64,000 nucleotides of DNA from Coriaria nepalensis. Lineage: Eukaryota; Streptophyta; Magnoliopsida; Cucurbitales; Coriariaceae. Under the pieces are notes generated by a model. The model was given only the letters and a program-made list of their open reading frames with translations, was not told where the DNA came from and ran no database searches. The translations under genes and the position numbers were made by a program. Position 1 is the first letter of the stretch. Each line of letters starts with the position of its first letter. Positions 49,420 to 62,300 of the stretch are shown here, in pieces. The DNA lies in assembly GCA_027186245.1 (NCBI GenBank), contig CP114495.1:7184501-7248500 (forward strand), given 5' to 3'.

Positions 49420-50400
49420 ACATGTGCTTCAACCCACTTCGTAATATCATGTACTTTCTCTTAAAAGAGGCTTGAGGTAATTCTCCAATAATATATCAAT
49501 TCCCCATTTGGAAAATGCCGAGGGGCCTATGATTGGGGTCAGTAGAACAAAGAATTTAGTGAGATATTAGCGTGCACTTAGCATTTATGACACTTCTAAA
49601 TGAAAGCATCAACATATCTTCTTAGGGTCTGCCACCAATATCCTTACAGAAAGGCTCTCTTACTAATGCTCTCCCTCACCTATGATTTCTGCAAACTCCC
49701 AAATGCAACTCCCGCAGATAGTCAGCCTCGGTTTCATCCACACACCTAAGGAGGGGTTTAGAATATCCCCATCTGTACATCACTTCCATTGTCATTACAC
49801 ATTTGGCTACCCGACCAATAACTTTCCTAGCCTTAGCCCCTATCTTCTAGCAATACTCCTCTTACCAATAATCTAGATTGATGGCATCCAACTCGGACTA
49901 GCTTGTTCAACACTTAGCACTCCCAGCCCTTTGGTAATTGGTTCCCTTAGGAAACTTTTCAGCACCAACTTTAAATGTTCGTAGCTTGTAGTAAGATGAG
50001 CTAGAGCATCAGCCTTTGCATTCATCTCCCTCGGGGTTTGCCGTGTGAGAGCTCTCCTAAAATCTCCCTGGTATCACTTGCACCCTCTTGATTTATAGCT
50101 AACATTAACTCAGACTTCACCTGGTATTCGCCTCGAATTTGGGAGATCACAATCACCGAATCACTCATCACTTATATTTTTTTTAGACCCAATAGTCTTC
50201 CCATCCTCAATCTATCGAGTAATGCCTCATACTTCGCATCATTATTTGTGACCACGAAACTAAACTTAATTCTTGTTGATACTTCTTCCCTTCTAGGGAT
50301 ATTCGAATCACCCCTACTTCACTGCCTTCTTTATTAATTGTCCTATCTACATATAGTGTCAAGAAAGACATCATTAAACTAGAAGAAATTGAAGCTTGCA
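49420..50400 (-). pseudogene. Ty3/gypsy RNase H and integrase fragment, copy B
   Basis: Reading the minus strand from 50400: TLYVDRTINKEGSEVGV, FVVTNNDAKYEALLDRL (RNase H; the family reads NNEAEYEAL), SDSVIVISQIRGEYQVKSE and KADALAHLTTSYEHL. The integrase zinc-binding part RELHLGVCKNH follows near 49690, as in copy A but with a 3-base deletion. Frame changes are frequent. This extends past the duplicated unit, showing which copy is closer to the original element. No reverse transcriptase was found further right. Confidence 0.82.
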
Positions 50401-50439
50401 GATTACCTTTTAATTTGGCCTCTACCTCCTATTAGGATT

Positions 50440-50830
50440 TCATACATATAAAGTAGAAGTAAAATTTTAAATTTTTTTAGGATCTCATCTTAATCATAGC
50501 ATAATTCCATAAATAAGATCGATTATATAATATTAAAAAATCACATATATACACTTTTTGCTGAAAAGTTTAGTAAATCTCATGTATTTAAATTTCAAAT
50601 TTATGTTAAAGGGTTACATTGGCTTGATGAGCAAACTACCAAAACCTTCTTGCAATCCAATTGTAAGGAAAATTCAAAGGCCTCACATGTTCGTCCTCTA
50701 ATCGTAATCCACACAATTTGTTACCTCAGTTATTTTTCTACCTTGAGATTTAATTCATGAATCAAAAGGCTAGGGGAAAGGGATGGAAAAATTCCTCTAT
50801 TTTTCTTTCTCAATTTCGACAAAAATATGA
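50440..50830 (-). repeat. Fragment of the inverted-arm LTR-like family
   Basis: Similar to 37275-37610 in the same orientation: AGTAAATCTCATRTA, AAAGGGTTACA, CTTGATGAGCAAA, CTCACATGTTCRTCCTC and ATTCATGAATMAAAAGG. A third, partial copy of the family. Confidence 0.65.
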
Positions 50831-52493
50831 TGTTCAATTTATTGTGAAACAATTATTAAAAGTGCTCTGGATAGTGAAATTTACCATTGACATTTTGGTT
50901 ATTTTCCCAGCAGTTAAACTATAATTCTTTGATAGTTTATTAGATTGATGATGAACCTTACCATGTGGTTGCTAAATTATTCGGGAGGAGATTAAATGCT
51001 TGTTCTAATGTTATCACTATGGATAACATTAGCTCTAATCATGGTGTAGGTAGACATGTGAAGAGAATAATTGAAACTCATGGTGAGAAAGTTTTGGAAA
51101 ATATTTTTGAGATAATTTGAGTGGATGACTCTATTTAAATCTTTGTTTTGGTACATAAACTAACTCTCTTTTCAAAGGAAATACTTTAAAAAGAAAAATT
51201 CCCTTCCCCCTCTTCTTCTAATTTTCCATTTCCTTTTCCCCTTTTTCCGCTATCTCTCTCATTTTCTTCTCTATCCTTCGTGATCTCTCCTTCTTCCTCT
51301 CATTTTTATCTCTCGCTCTCTCTTTTCTCCACGAATCCCCTCTCTCTCCTCTACGATCTCCCTCTGCCATCGCACCGTGATCTGCTATTGGTTTCTCTTC
51401 AATCGGTTGCCTTTCTCGGATTAGATCTTACTTGCTCTATTGATCTGCCATATCCTCTTTGATCCTCCATCGGTTCCCCTAAAGTTTGGATCTCGGTGGC
51501 TCCTCCCTTTCATATCATTTTTTCTTTTCTTTTTTTCCATACTAGATGGCGGATTCTGGTCCAGGCCTAGAACAAGATTTCAAACCAAGATCTTGGGCCA
51601 ATATTTTGGATTAAGATCTTAGACTAAGATTTCATACCAAGATCTTAGACGGAGATTTTGGATCGAGATTTGGAAACGATATCTTGGACCGAAGTTGAAG
51701 AAAATGATAAATTAATAATTTTATCAATCAAAATTTAGAAATAAGGTCATTTGATAAAACATTTCAAACTTGGTCTATCCTTCAATAAATTATTGATATA
51801 AGGCTATCTAACTAAAACTCCCAATATATTTTGTCACATTATGTATCATTTTGTGCTCACATTTTAAACCTAATAGTGAGAGATGGTTTGAATCTAGACC
51901 AAAAAAAAAAAAGGATGGTTTGAGTCAATTGAAAAGATTTGAATTGCAGTTTGGTTTGTGCTTTAATGTTTCGTTAGACTAGCATACTTTAAGGATGTAA
52001 TACATAGGGCTAAGATAGAAAGTAATGCTCTTTTAATATCGCGGCATGGTATCTTAGAGTGCCATATCAGCATTGTTAGGGTTGAGATCAATTTGACTAT
52101 GTCAAATCCAATATGATCCGATGCCCATTCGATCTGAAGCCATACTACCATATTTTTTGTACTATCTTATTCAATCTGACCCTAGCTGATAAGATATGGT
52201 CGGTGACCCAATTTTGTTTTCCTTTCTTTTCTCTCTTTCTTGAATATGTTGGTGGGTAGTATTAAAAATTGGGGAGAAAGTATAAAGTAATAAATGTTAT
52301 TAATGAAGAATAATTTTTTTTAAATGAAAATGAAATTTAAGAAAGAATTAATGGAGAAGTCAAAAGTACTTTAAGAAAATTTAATGAAAGATTCATTAAT
52401 AGAAAAACTTGAAAGGAAAAAAAAAACTAATTATTATTAATAGAAAATACCTTAATAAGGAATCAATTAAACTAAATAAATAAAAATATTTTA

Positions 52494-52527
<34 letters not shown>

Positions 52528-53059
52528 TAAATAAGGTCAAGTTAAACATATGATCCCAACCTTGTTGGATTACTCTTAAGTCTATTGGATTATATTGAGA
52601 CCCGATCTATCCGAGTCGAATCGCTCCGATCTGATCCAATTTGCTTAATTCTAAATACCATTACTTGAATTCGATCACAAAAATTAAAAAGTCTCATTTA
52701 GATTATATATAGCCTAAGAAGTGGACCAAAAACTACAGATAAGCGAATTTTTATAAACTCAACTATGCAGGAAGTAAAATGTGAACTGACCTTAAACAAT
52801 TCCTTAAATCCTCCGCAGCACTTAAACCATCTTTATTGTTTTGTAGAAACAAAAGAACTAGCTAGTAAACTTTCGAAAGAAAATACTAAATGTAAAGTTA
52901 GAAAAGATACAAACGAATACATTAAAGAGCAACAACAAAATAATAATAGTAATGATAGATACATTCAAAGAACAAAACAGACTGAAGCAAAGTAAAAAAA
53001 AAAAACGAACAAAATAAAATAAAATTTCCGGCCACATATATATCTATCTATATATATAT
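50831..53059. other. Intergenic and repeat debris
   Basis: A pyrimidine-rich block (about 51185-51540) gives two 60-codon plus-strand frames that look composition-driven. About 51575-51700 has several imperfect AAGATCTTAGAC-type repeats. A TA run followed by a T run lies at about 52496-52528. No gene is supported. Confidence 0.4.
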
Positions 53060-53075
53060 TGTACTTGCTAGATTT

Positions 53076-53450
53076 TCAGGATATATATTCCTCTTCTGCC
53101 TTGTATGTGTTCTCTAATGCGTTCCAAATTTCCTTTGCAAACTTTGTATTTATATAGAGATTGAATAGATGGTATGATATCGTATTTAGAATGTGTCCCT
53201 GACACATAATTGCATCATCATTCCTTTTCAGTTTCACTGCTTTGATCTCTTCGGTATAATCTGGAGAGGGTTTTGGAAGTAGTTGAAGGTTAGGATCGAG
53301 AATGTAATAGATCTTCAAGGCAGTGAGCAAAAGTTTCAGTTTCTCTTGCCAATGTGTGGTTTGATCCATGTAACCTACCAAGCCTCACGAGATTCTGGTT
53401 CATCAACTTTATGGTTGAAACAGGTCTCGGTCTTCATTGCGGTATATCAT
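53076..53450 (-). pseudogene. Copia gag (UBN2/DUF4219-type) fragment
   Basis: The minus-strand frame has HWQEKLKLLLTALKIYYILD, IMCQGHILNTISYHLFNLY and KEIWNALENTYKAEEEY, the conserved core of the N-terminal capsid region of plant Copia gag proteins. Only about 100 residues are left; nothing of pol follows toward lower coordinates. Confidence 0.85.
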
Positions 53451-53559
53451 TTTTTGAATGTTTGTAGTTTCTTTGGTAATCGAGACTTGAAATACATATT
53501 AAATATGTTTTCCAAAATACGATAGTTTCGGGATATGACAAACTTTTTACAAAATCTCA

Positions 53560-54063
53560 CAAGCACTAGTGAAACTTTATTCTAGAATATCGGTATCGCT
53601 CTATATATTTCTAATAATACAGATTTCTCATATTTATAGGTAAAATTGGCACTTGTTCGTGAAATAATATATTATTTTACGAACAATCACATTCTTTAGA
53701 AAAATAGTTAAAGTGTTTTTAATGGTCATATATTTGAATTCCCGAAATTCAAACTCCAATGGTAACTAATCATTTAAATAGTCAACCGTTTAAATAAAAT
53801 GGTAAATTTAAGTGTGCCTAATAAGCGTCAAAAGCGCTTTACGCCCATGCCACGCGCGCGTGCAAGTGCGAATTCTTGTCAAATCCCAATATTTATTTAT
53901 TATTACAAATACTCATTATTTACAATCACTTATAAATGTTTTGAGAACTTTCTCCTTTTCTAATATGTGATGTATTTAATTATATTTATGAGATATTTTT
54001 TTAAAGCTTGGACTATTAACTCTTTTATACTCTTTAACCTTTCTTATGAAAAAGTCCAACAGC
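53560..54063 (-). mobile_element. Putative 5' LTR of the Copia gag fragment
   Basis: On the minus strand a TGTTGGACTTTTTC start (54063) leads through AT-rich sequence into a leader that ends near the gag frame. This is the position expected for a 5' LTR, and part of the stretch is repeated at 22978-23175. The inner edge and primer-binding site could not be fixed, so the 53560 limit is approximate. Confidence 0.5.
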
Positions 54064-54634
54064 ATGCAGGAGCTATATAAATAATTGTACATGAAAGGTA
54101 TTTTTCAAGTCATCAATTAGTTAAGACCTTAGACTAAAAGGTACAGTAACTCAATTTAGAACCTAACTACTTTTCCAAGTGGAGATGTAAAAGGTTTGAA
54201 TCTTCATAGCAAGAGATTCATTTGACACATTCTCTTTTTAAAACGTATAAAATACAATAAAGAAAATCAACACAAATCGGGTTGTATACACAAAACGAAA
54301 AGAAAAAAAGAGAAGAAAGAAACATAGAAAGATTCGTATAGTGGAAGTTAGGAAGAAAACTCATTCTAAGAATACGTTCTTTAATCTAAATATAAAATCC
54401 ATTTACCTCACAGCTACACTAAAAGCTTGGTGAAGACCGGTAATAATCTAATCGGGATTGAGCTTGGTGAAGAAATTTGATTGTTAATGGAGGGAAGTTA
54501 AAGAGAACGCAGGTAGAGAGTTTCTTCTTTAATTTACCCTATTTTATTTTGACCCTTCAATTAAAATAAATCTAATCTGATGGCCTGAAATTAATGGCTA
54601 TTAATCACGTATATGTCAGCTGGGTTTTGGAGGT
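54064..54634. other. Unassigned intergenic sequence
   Basis: AT-rich, no gene or clear repeat seen. Confidence 0.4.
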
Positions 54635-55565
54635 AAAGGTGGAAAAATAGACCGCATCGGCATAAGCAGGCACGGTACAGATTAGTCGTGCCGAACTATG
54701 CAAGCATTCGGGGCCGGCATGGTATGAAAAGACCATTTTGGGCTTATGCCTTGCACGGGCCCAAAACAGTCTCCTAGTTTTATGAGTTTTTTCTTCGAAA
54801 ATCATTTTGTATTTTGAAAATTTTCGATTAATGCAAGATTTTAATTTATTAAAAAATATTTTTTACAGTTTATTTATAATTTTAATTATTAATGCTACTA
54901 ACTTCTAATTACTAAATAATAATTATTAATAATAATTATTAAAAATAATTATTTATTTGTTTATTTTATAATATGTAATATGCAGTAAAATAATTTATTT
55001 ATTTTAATAATACAAACGTATTATTTATTTATTTATTTTATAATGTATAGCAAAATAATATGTAATAATACATTTTTCCGTCCGAGTACTGATTTTGACT
55101 TTCTTCTTTTTAACTATTATATCGAGATAGTTTTAAACTATATTAATAATCTCATTTCTTTAAATTAGACTCAATCAATACTCACTTCATAGGCTAGCAG
55201 TTATGATACTCAATGAGTATTGACCCATCGAGTATCATAATTTATAGTTTACTCGAAGGGTCCATGGGACTTTCGATCCGTCGTTGAGTATCATAACTTC
55301 TAATTTAGTTAATGAGTTGATGAGGCTTTCGACTCATCGAATATCATAACTGTTAACTTATGAAGTGAGTAATGATTTATTGAGTCTGATTAAAGTAAAT
55401 TAGATTGTTAAAGAAATAGGCTCACAGGCCAGCACGACACATTTATAACCCTTTACTATACTCGTGCCCTTATTTTTAGACACTGACACAATAAGGGTCA
55501 ATTTATACCGAACACAACACGACACAATCCGTATCATGCTAAGCTAGCGTGAATTGCCACCTCTA
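54635..55565. mobile_element. Possible second non-autonomous hAT-like element
   Basis: The left end AAAGGTGGAAAAAT and the reversed right end AGAGGTGGCAATTC are similar. The segment has GC-rich subterminal phrases (GCCGAACTATG, GGCCGGCATGG at the left; GACACAATCC, ACACGACAC at the right), a pattern common in plant hAT-type elements. No transposase. A target duplication could not be fixed. The centre holds a separate inverted repeat. Confidence 0.5.
55141..55414. repeat. Inverted repeat of about 85-95 bases per arm
   Basis: 55141-55235 pairs with 55330-55414. Matching blocks are ACTCACTTCATA with TATGAAGTGAGT, AGTTATGATA with TATCATAACT, and TAGACTCAATCA with TTGAGTCTGA. The spacer also carries GAGTATCATAA copies, so a transcript would fold strongly. 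Confidence 0.8.
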
Positions 55566-56377
55566 TTTAGAGGTAGGAGATGAAACTTTTATTTTATTCA
55601 CTTAAGGTTCTTCAGTTTCATAAAAATAATTTTTGACCCCACTTCAATAAAAACCATCAAATCTATTTAATAATAATCCGACAGTTGCGAGGAGGTGTAG
55701 ATATTTGATAGACGTAATATATATAGATCAGAACCCGTGATCCTAAGAGTAGGATGAACTCAAAATTGAGTGTGTACTATATAACTACTAATCTGAAACT
55801 TGACTCTAATTAATACATAATATTTAAATATACACTTAGGATAATCTTTAAATAATAATAATTAAACCGAAAATAAAAATAAAGAGAAAATATTTTTTAA
55901 GTAAAAAAATTATATGGATGTACAGAAGTTTTTTTTTTTTTCTTATAAAAAAGAAAGCCAAACATTATCATAGCGTAGGGTAGAAATGTCATATCATTGT
56001 TACTCCAATTAATAATTAATATTACACGCTAGAATTTCTCATGAGCTAGAGTACATTCTAGTTAGTCAAAATGATTTTCAAAAGGAAATAAAAAATAATA
56101 TTATTACAAAACCCCTGCATATTTCAAGAATTCATTACTATATATAAGTACGTAAGGAAAGAATATAATTACATGATTGATGCATATATATAAGGAAAAA
56201 ACAGGTAATAATAATATAGTCTGATTTTTGTGAGAAATTCAAGGAATAAAAATCAACTCGTAGTCTATAAGATCATTTTTACCCTCTATAAAACAACGAG
56301 AACATAATAGAAAAAGGTGAAAAAAGAGAAGAGGTAGAAGAAGACGAAGAAGAAGAAGGAGATAACAGATACTCAGA
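55566..56377. other. Upstream region of the polygalacturonase gene
   Basis: AT-rich promoter region. TATATAAG motifs at about 56142 and 56187, and CTATAAAA at about 56285, are TATA-like; the last, about 90 bases before the start codon, is best placed. A GAAGAAGAAG-rich leader precedes the ATG. Confidence 0.45.
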
Positions 56378-58523
56378 ATGGGTTTCAGAACTTACTATTT
56401 CTTGGTAATGGTCATCTTCCTTCTGGTTATAGAAGAAGCACAAGGGAAGCCCAGAATTTTCGATGTGTTGAAATATGGTGCCATCGCAAATGGAAAAACG
56501 GACAACAGTATGGTAGGACTCCTACTTTTCATAAGCATTTTTTATTCGGATAGAAATATGAAACATTCATATATAAGTCATAAGTACCAAATTAGGTATA
56601 GAGTTTAGGTCGGAATTTTGGAGTCAGTTCTTCTTATACGAGCACTAGAATTCGACGGTCTCCCTAGCTAACTCTCTTTTAAATGCTCGAATAGCTAATG
56701 TTGTAGGTGTTCCCATTTTTAGAATCGTTAATAGTAATTTGTGTTTGTATTTTCTTAATGAATTTACAGATCTAATTTAATTCTCAACCGATAAGAGAAC
56801 ACTACAAAACAAGACCGATAAGCAAACTATTCGATTTGTGGTTTCTTCTTCTTCTTCTTATTGTTATTTTCGAATGAATTGCCCTACTAATGGTTATCAA
56901 ACTGTTATCAAACAATAGAAATTCTGTTTCTTATTACTATAGTTACCTAATTATTGGTTTTTTAGGCATTTTTGAAAGCGTGGAATGAAGCATGTGAATG
57001 GAGAGGACATTCTCGGGTTTTGATCCCTACCGGAAGTTATAAACTAGAATCGGTGACTTTCAAGGGTCCATGTAAGGCTTCCATACATTTTGTGATTAAA
57101 GGAACCTTGATCGCCACAGATGAACCGTCAAGATTCTTCGTTGATACTTGGATTAGGTTCCTATACATTGATCAGTTGACCGTTAGCGGTGGCGGAGTAC
57201 TAGACGGTCAAGGCGGCGCCGCTTGGCCTTACAATAAATGTCGCAACAACAAACCTTGTGCCACTCTTCCCACTGTAATTATACTTAACTCTTTAATCTT
57301 TTTATTAGTTTTTTTGCGTCTAGGTTTTTAATCTTAATTAATTGTTATAATATATACGTTAATTTAATATCTGCTCATAAATATTGGAATTTACTTTTAC
57401 TATTGATCAATTACATACCTAAAATGATCGATTCCGACGCAATTACCACATTTGAGGAAAGAAAGTGAATCGTCATAAATATTCCTTCTATATTTATGTT
57501 GTTAACAATATCTCTAAGTAAATCATCATACATATTGCTTTACTCTTTTCTACTTAAATCATTCTAATTTATTGCAAATAAAACCCTAATCTTTTTCTCT
57601 CATCCCCTTTCTTTCAGACAATCAGATTCTATTTTGTGACCAATTCGTGGGTCCACCATTTGAGATCAATCAATGCTAAGAACAATCATTTCGTGTTATT
57701 CGGGTGCAGTAACATGAACATAAGCAAAGTTAGGATATCAGCCCCTGTTGATAGTCCCAACACAGATGGTATAAAAATGGGATCATCTTCCAACATTAAT
57801 ATCTTCGACACAAAAATCGGAACTGGCGATGATTGCATAGCCATTCTTTCTGGCAGCCAGAAAATCCACATTTCTCGGGTAACCTGTGGGCCTGGACACG
57901 GAATTAGCGTCGGCAGCCTTGGCATGAGTGGTCATGAAGATGATGTGATGGGATTAACAGTTCAAAATTGTACTTTTGTTAATACTACTAATGGGGTAAG
58001 GATTAAAACATGGGCTTCACCGTGGACAGGTCAAGCTTATGATTTTATTTATAAAGATATCTACATGATCAATGTCCAAGATCCTATCCAAATCGACCAA
58101 CAATATTGTCCCTACCCTCCTTGCAATCAAAAGGTACGTACGTTTGTGATTCAAAATTCCCTTACCCCTATGTTTTTCGGTCATAGAGAGCTAATTGAAC
58201 TATCTCAAGTTTGAATCATTATATGAGATACTTTTTCTATATAGATATGTGAACTGACTCGGTTTAAACTTCGATATATGTTATTATAGATTCCATCACA
58301 AGTGCAAATAAGCAATGTGACATTCAACACCATATGGGGCACATCAAATTCAGAAGTTGGGATTAGTCTCAAGTGCAGTCCGAGCAAGCCCTGTCAGAAT
58401 GTCGTGCTTGAGAACATCGACTTGAAGGGTTATGGTTTCGGAGGAAGATTGAGTACTTTATGTGACCATGTCAATGTCTTTTCAAGTGGCAAACAAAACC
58501 CTCCGGCTTGCCTTGGATGGTGA
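56378..58523 (+). CDS. Secreted polygalacturonase (glycoside hydrolase family 28), exo-type-like
   Basis: Four exons, 56378-56512, 56966-57274, 57618-58133 and 58290-58523, all phase 0 with GT-AG junctions, give 397 residues. Residues 1-23 form a hydrophobic signal peptide, so the enzyme acts in the cell wall, cutting alpha-1,4-galacturonan of pectin. The four GH28 signatures are intact: NTDG (196-199), GDDC (218-221), GPGHG (239-243) and RIK (276-278), so the catalytic Asp residues and the His are present. There is no long propeptide, and the early AFLKAWNEAC and FKGPCKA motifs recall the exo-polygalacturonase clade expressed in pollen of many plants; that role is inferred. The length is normal for the family. 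No frame breaks. Confidence 0.95.
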
Positions 58524-59045
58524 TCAAGACAATTATTGATATATATGTTCTTTTATTGCTTAGGACTAGTTCTGATTATTTTGCCCTTTTAGTATTTTTC
58601 TCTACTTGTAATGGAATTTTTGATCCAGACCAGATGTGGTTCCTTGTTGTGATGGTAGGCCTTAGAAGAACTATATATGTTATGGGTAGAGAGCAACTAC
58701 TGTGTATTTTATTTTTGGGTAAATGACTTTTTCTTCTCACGATTATTGAGATTTAGCCATTATTTTATCATATGTATTATGAAACTCATATTTTACCCTG
58801 TTATATTTGGGCTAATAACAAGGGGGGTTATTTGCACATGGAATATAAATAGTATGTTGTAAAATACGGGTTTTCTTAATATATGATAATTAACTAGAGA
58901 CAGTAAAAAGGGTCATTTACCCGTATAATTGTACTGAGTCATAAAAAAACCAGAGTTGTGAACAATTAATAAATCTTTGAATAATTTAAAAATAAGTAAT
59001 AAATACATGATTGAGGCATAGAAGCCGGGGATATATTATTAAGGA
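58524..59045. other. 3' flank of the polygalacturonase gene
   Basis: Probable 3' UTR and spacer before the Copia LTR. No further gene seen. Confidence 0.5.
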
Positions 59046-59365
59046 TGTTAACTAAGGAAGGAGAAGAAATCAGTTTCATTTTTACCAGATCAAATCACAA
59101 GATTACAAAGAGAAATAATTTTCTTTGTACTAATGATCACAAATACTTATTAGCACACAGAGTGAGTGAGCATGCCAACTACAAACTAACTTCTCTAACT
59201 GATTTCCTAACAACCAGCTAAGCATGGTGGAGGGAGGCGTGTGAGAGTTGCTGACTCAGATGTTAACGTGAATGGCTTGACATACTCGATGCTCCGACAT
59301 ACTCGACTCCTTAACGAATTTGACACCACTAACATAAATGATTCAACGTATTTGATGCCTCAACA
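59046..59365 (-). mobile_element. Putative 3' LTR of the Copia element
   Basis: On the minus strand it runs from TGTTGAGGCATC (59365) to CCTTAGTTAACA (59046): 320 bases with TGTT...AACA ends. A polypurine-like GAGGGGAGA lies about 20 bases upstream rather than directly next to the LTR, so the upper limit could be nearer 59385. No partner LTR is found at the other end. Confidence 0.6.
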
Positions 59366-59389
59366 TCTGCTATATAAGCAATATCTCCC

Positions 59390-62300
59390 CTCAAGCTTGT
59401 GGTCACATATAGGTCAAGAGTACCAAGCTTGGATAGTAGCTTAACATGTTGAGAAGCCCCAAGTGGTTTAGTGAAAAGGCCTGCCGGTTGATCATTTATG
59501 CCAAGATGAGAAAGAACAAGCACACCACCAACCACTCTTTAATGCACAACATGGCAGTCCAGCTCAATGTGTTTTCTCATCTCGTGGAAAATAGGGTTTG
59601 GAGCTATGTGGATGGTAAACTTGCTGTCATAATGCAAGGTACCAAGAAGTTGCAAAAGAGAGAGCCAAGTTCTTTGAATAATTGAAGAAGCTAGACTATC
59701 TAGCAGAAAAAAGTAGCGAGAGCTCCATATTCTGCCTTTGCAAAAGATTGAGATACAACATGTTACTTTTTGGACTTCCATTATATAAGAGAAGGGCCAA
59801 GTTTGATGCAAAAACCTATGTTGGATCTATGAGATATTGGACAAGTAACCCAATCAGTGTCAAAATAGGCATCCAGTTTCAAGAGCAGTCCTTAGAAAGT
59901 AATATACCAAGGCATGGACATGATATGAGATATCTTAGGACATGTAGAGCTACATTGTAGTGAGAATGCTTGGGGGCATGCATGAATTGACTAAGAATCT
60001 GAACTGTGTAGGAGATATTAGGGTGAGTCATGGTGGGGTAAATTAGTCTTCCTGCCAGAATTTGATAAGAATGAGGATCTTCAAGTAAAGGATCATCAGG
60101 TGGTGATGGGGCAGTGGAATCATAAGAGAGTGTAGTGAGTCTTAGATTTTATTTCATTGGAATAGAAACAAGTTTTGAAGTAATATAGCCACTTTCATGG
60201 AGAAGGTCCATAACATATTTTCTCTTTGGAAGGCAAATCCCAATAGCAAACCATCCAACTTTAATGCCTAGAAAGAACTTTAAAAGGCCGAGATCTTTCA
60301 TAAGAAATTTAGAATGAAGAAATTCCTTAAGCATGTCGATGTGTACCAAGTTGTTGCATGTGATCACAATATCATCTACATATACTAGTAAAATGGTTGT
60401 AGAGTTTGAATTATGTCTAACAAAAAAACTGTAATCTGATTTTGATTGTTGAAATCTAGCTTCTAGGGTAACAGCTATTAACTTAGCATTCCACTATCTA
60501 GAGGTCTGCTTCAATCTATAAAGGGATTTCAGCAATTTACAAACTTTAGTTTTAGAAAGAATGGAGAGATCAAGAAGTAATCTCATGTATACTTCCTCAT
60601 GTAAGTCACCCTATAAAAATGCATTAAAGACATTTATTTGGAATAGGGGCCAATTATTAATGGCAGCAAAAGTAATGACGGATCTTATAGTGATGATTTT
60701 GGCAACTGGGGAGAAAGTGTCATGGTAATCAATCCCTTCTTGTTGAGTGTAGCCCTTTGCAATGAGGTAAGCCTTGTATCATTCTATTGTGCCATCAACT
60801 TTCCTTTTGATCTTGAACATCCATTTACACCCTATAACTTTCTTATTATGAGGCAGATCAACTATGGTCTAAGTGTTGTTTCTATTAAGAGCTTGAATTT
60901 CAAGTTCCATAGCATGTTGCCATTGATTGTGTTTGGCTGCTTCATGAAAATTATTAGGCTCAATTTCATCTGAGATAGATGAAAGAAAGGAGAAAATTTT
61001 AGGGGAAATATTATCATGAGATAAGGAGGAAGAAAAAGGATACATGACCTTATGCAACTCTGGCTCATGGTAAGTTACAGCATTAGTACATACATAATCT
61101 CCAAGCTTAAGAGGTGGTTTGGACATTCTAGTTGATTTTTTGAGAGGAAGAATGAGAGTTGAAAGGGAGCTAGTAGTAACGAAAGGAGTACGAGAGGAGA
61201 TAGGATCATACATATGTGAGGAATGTAAAATTGGCAAATCGATGGATATGGAATCAATTGCAATAGGGTTAGGAGAAGGAGATGATTGAAGAGGAATGAC
61301 AAGGGAAAAATTGTCATCATAAACTATACGAGTATAAGGAATAGAAATGGATGGAGAAGTATGTTGATGATAGTGTAAAGGGAAGATATGTTCAATAAAA
61401 TGAACATCTCTAATGATTAGAAGTTGCTTAGAATATATTGTTAGAAGTCTATATACTTTTTGTGATTGAGCATATCTTAAAACAATTCATGGAATTGATC
61501 TAGGAGATAGTTTATCACAGTTTCTAAAAGAAATGGCATAAGAGAGACAACCAAAAGAGCAAAGATGGACAAGAGAAAGAGGCTTTCCAAATAATAGCTC
61601 ATGAGGAGTCTTGTTATATAGAAGAGGAGTTAGTGTTCTATTGATTAGGCATGTGGCAGTTAAGACATAGTCTCCCCATTGTTGATTAGGGAGATTGGCT
61701 TGGAATTTCAGAGCACGAGCAACATTTAAGATGTATCTATGCTTGCTTTCAATTCTTCTATTTTGCTAAGGTGTATGGAGGCAAGATTTCTCATGCAGTA
61801 TTCCTAAGGATGAGAAAAGGGAGACATATTTGGGGTTTTGCAAATTCTAGGCTATTGTTTGTACGAATCTTTTGAGGTTTATATGAGAATTGAGTTTGTA
61901 TCATCTGTAGGAAGGCTTTGATGTGATCATATGCTTCATATTTGTGACACATAAGAAAAATATATGTACCTCTACTAAATTCATTCAGTATAGTTAAGAA
62001 ATATTTTACATTGGTATGATTAAGTGTCTTGTATAGACCCCAAATATCCATGTGCATGAATTGAAATGAGGTAGACATAATGGATAAGCTATGTGGAAAT
62101 GGACTTCGTGTTTGCTTTGCCAATGCACAAGTATGATAGTGAGGATAACGAGAAGCTTTAAGATGTTCGAAGTCTAGTAAGGAATACAGTCTGGAAAAGG
62201 AAAGTTGCCCCAATCTTTCATGCCATAGCATGAGATCTTTAGTTGGGATTTTATTTATAAGATGAGCATATATTTGATTACAAGAGTAATAAGGACATAA

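Larger units (their letters stand above)
45149..49844. repeat. 4.70-kb tandem duplication unit B
   Basis: Second copy of 40506-45148, directly adjacent. It ends ...CCCCTATC at 49844, where the pol sequence continues into RNase H not present in unit A. B keeps the 80-base stretch around 47518-47600 lost from A, and differs elsewhere mostly by point changes. Confidence 0.92.

Noticed and set aside
51280..51622. Two 60-codon Ser/Leu/Pro-rich plus-strand frames
   Set aside because: They come from a CT-rich block; composition explains the lack of stops.
52765..52995. 76-codon Lys/Asn/Gln-rich plus-strand frame
   Set aside because: Low-complexity A-rich sequence without a domain or homolog I recognise.
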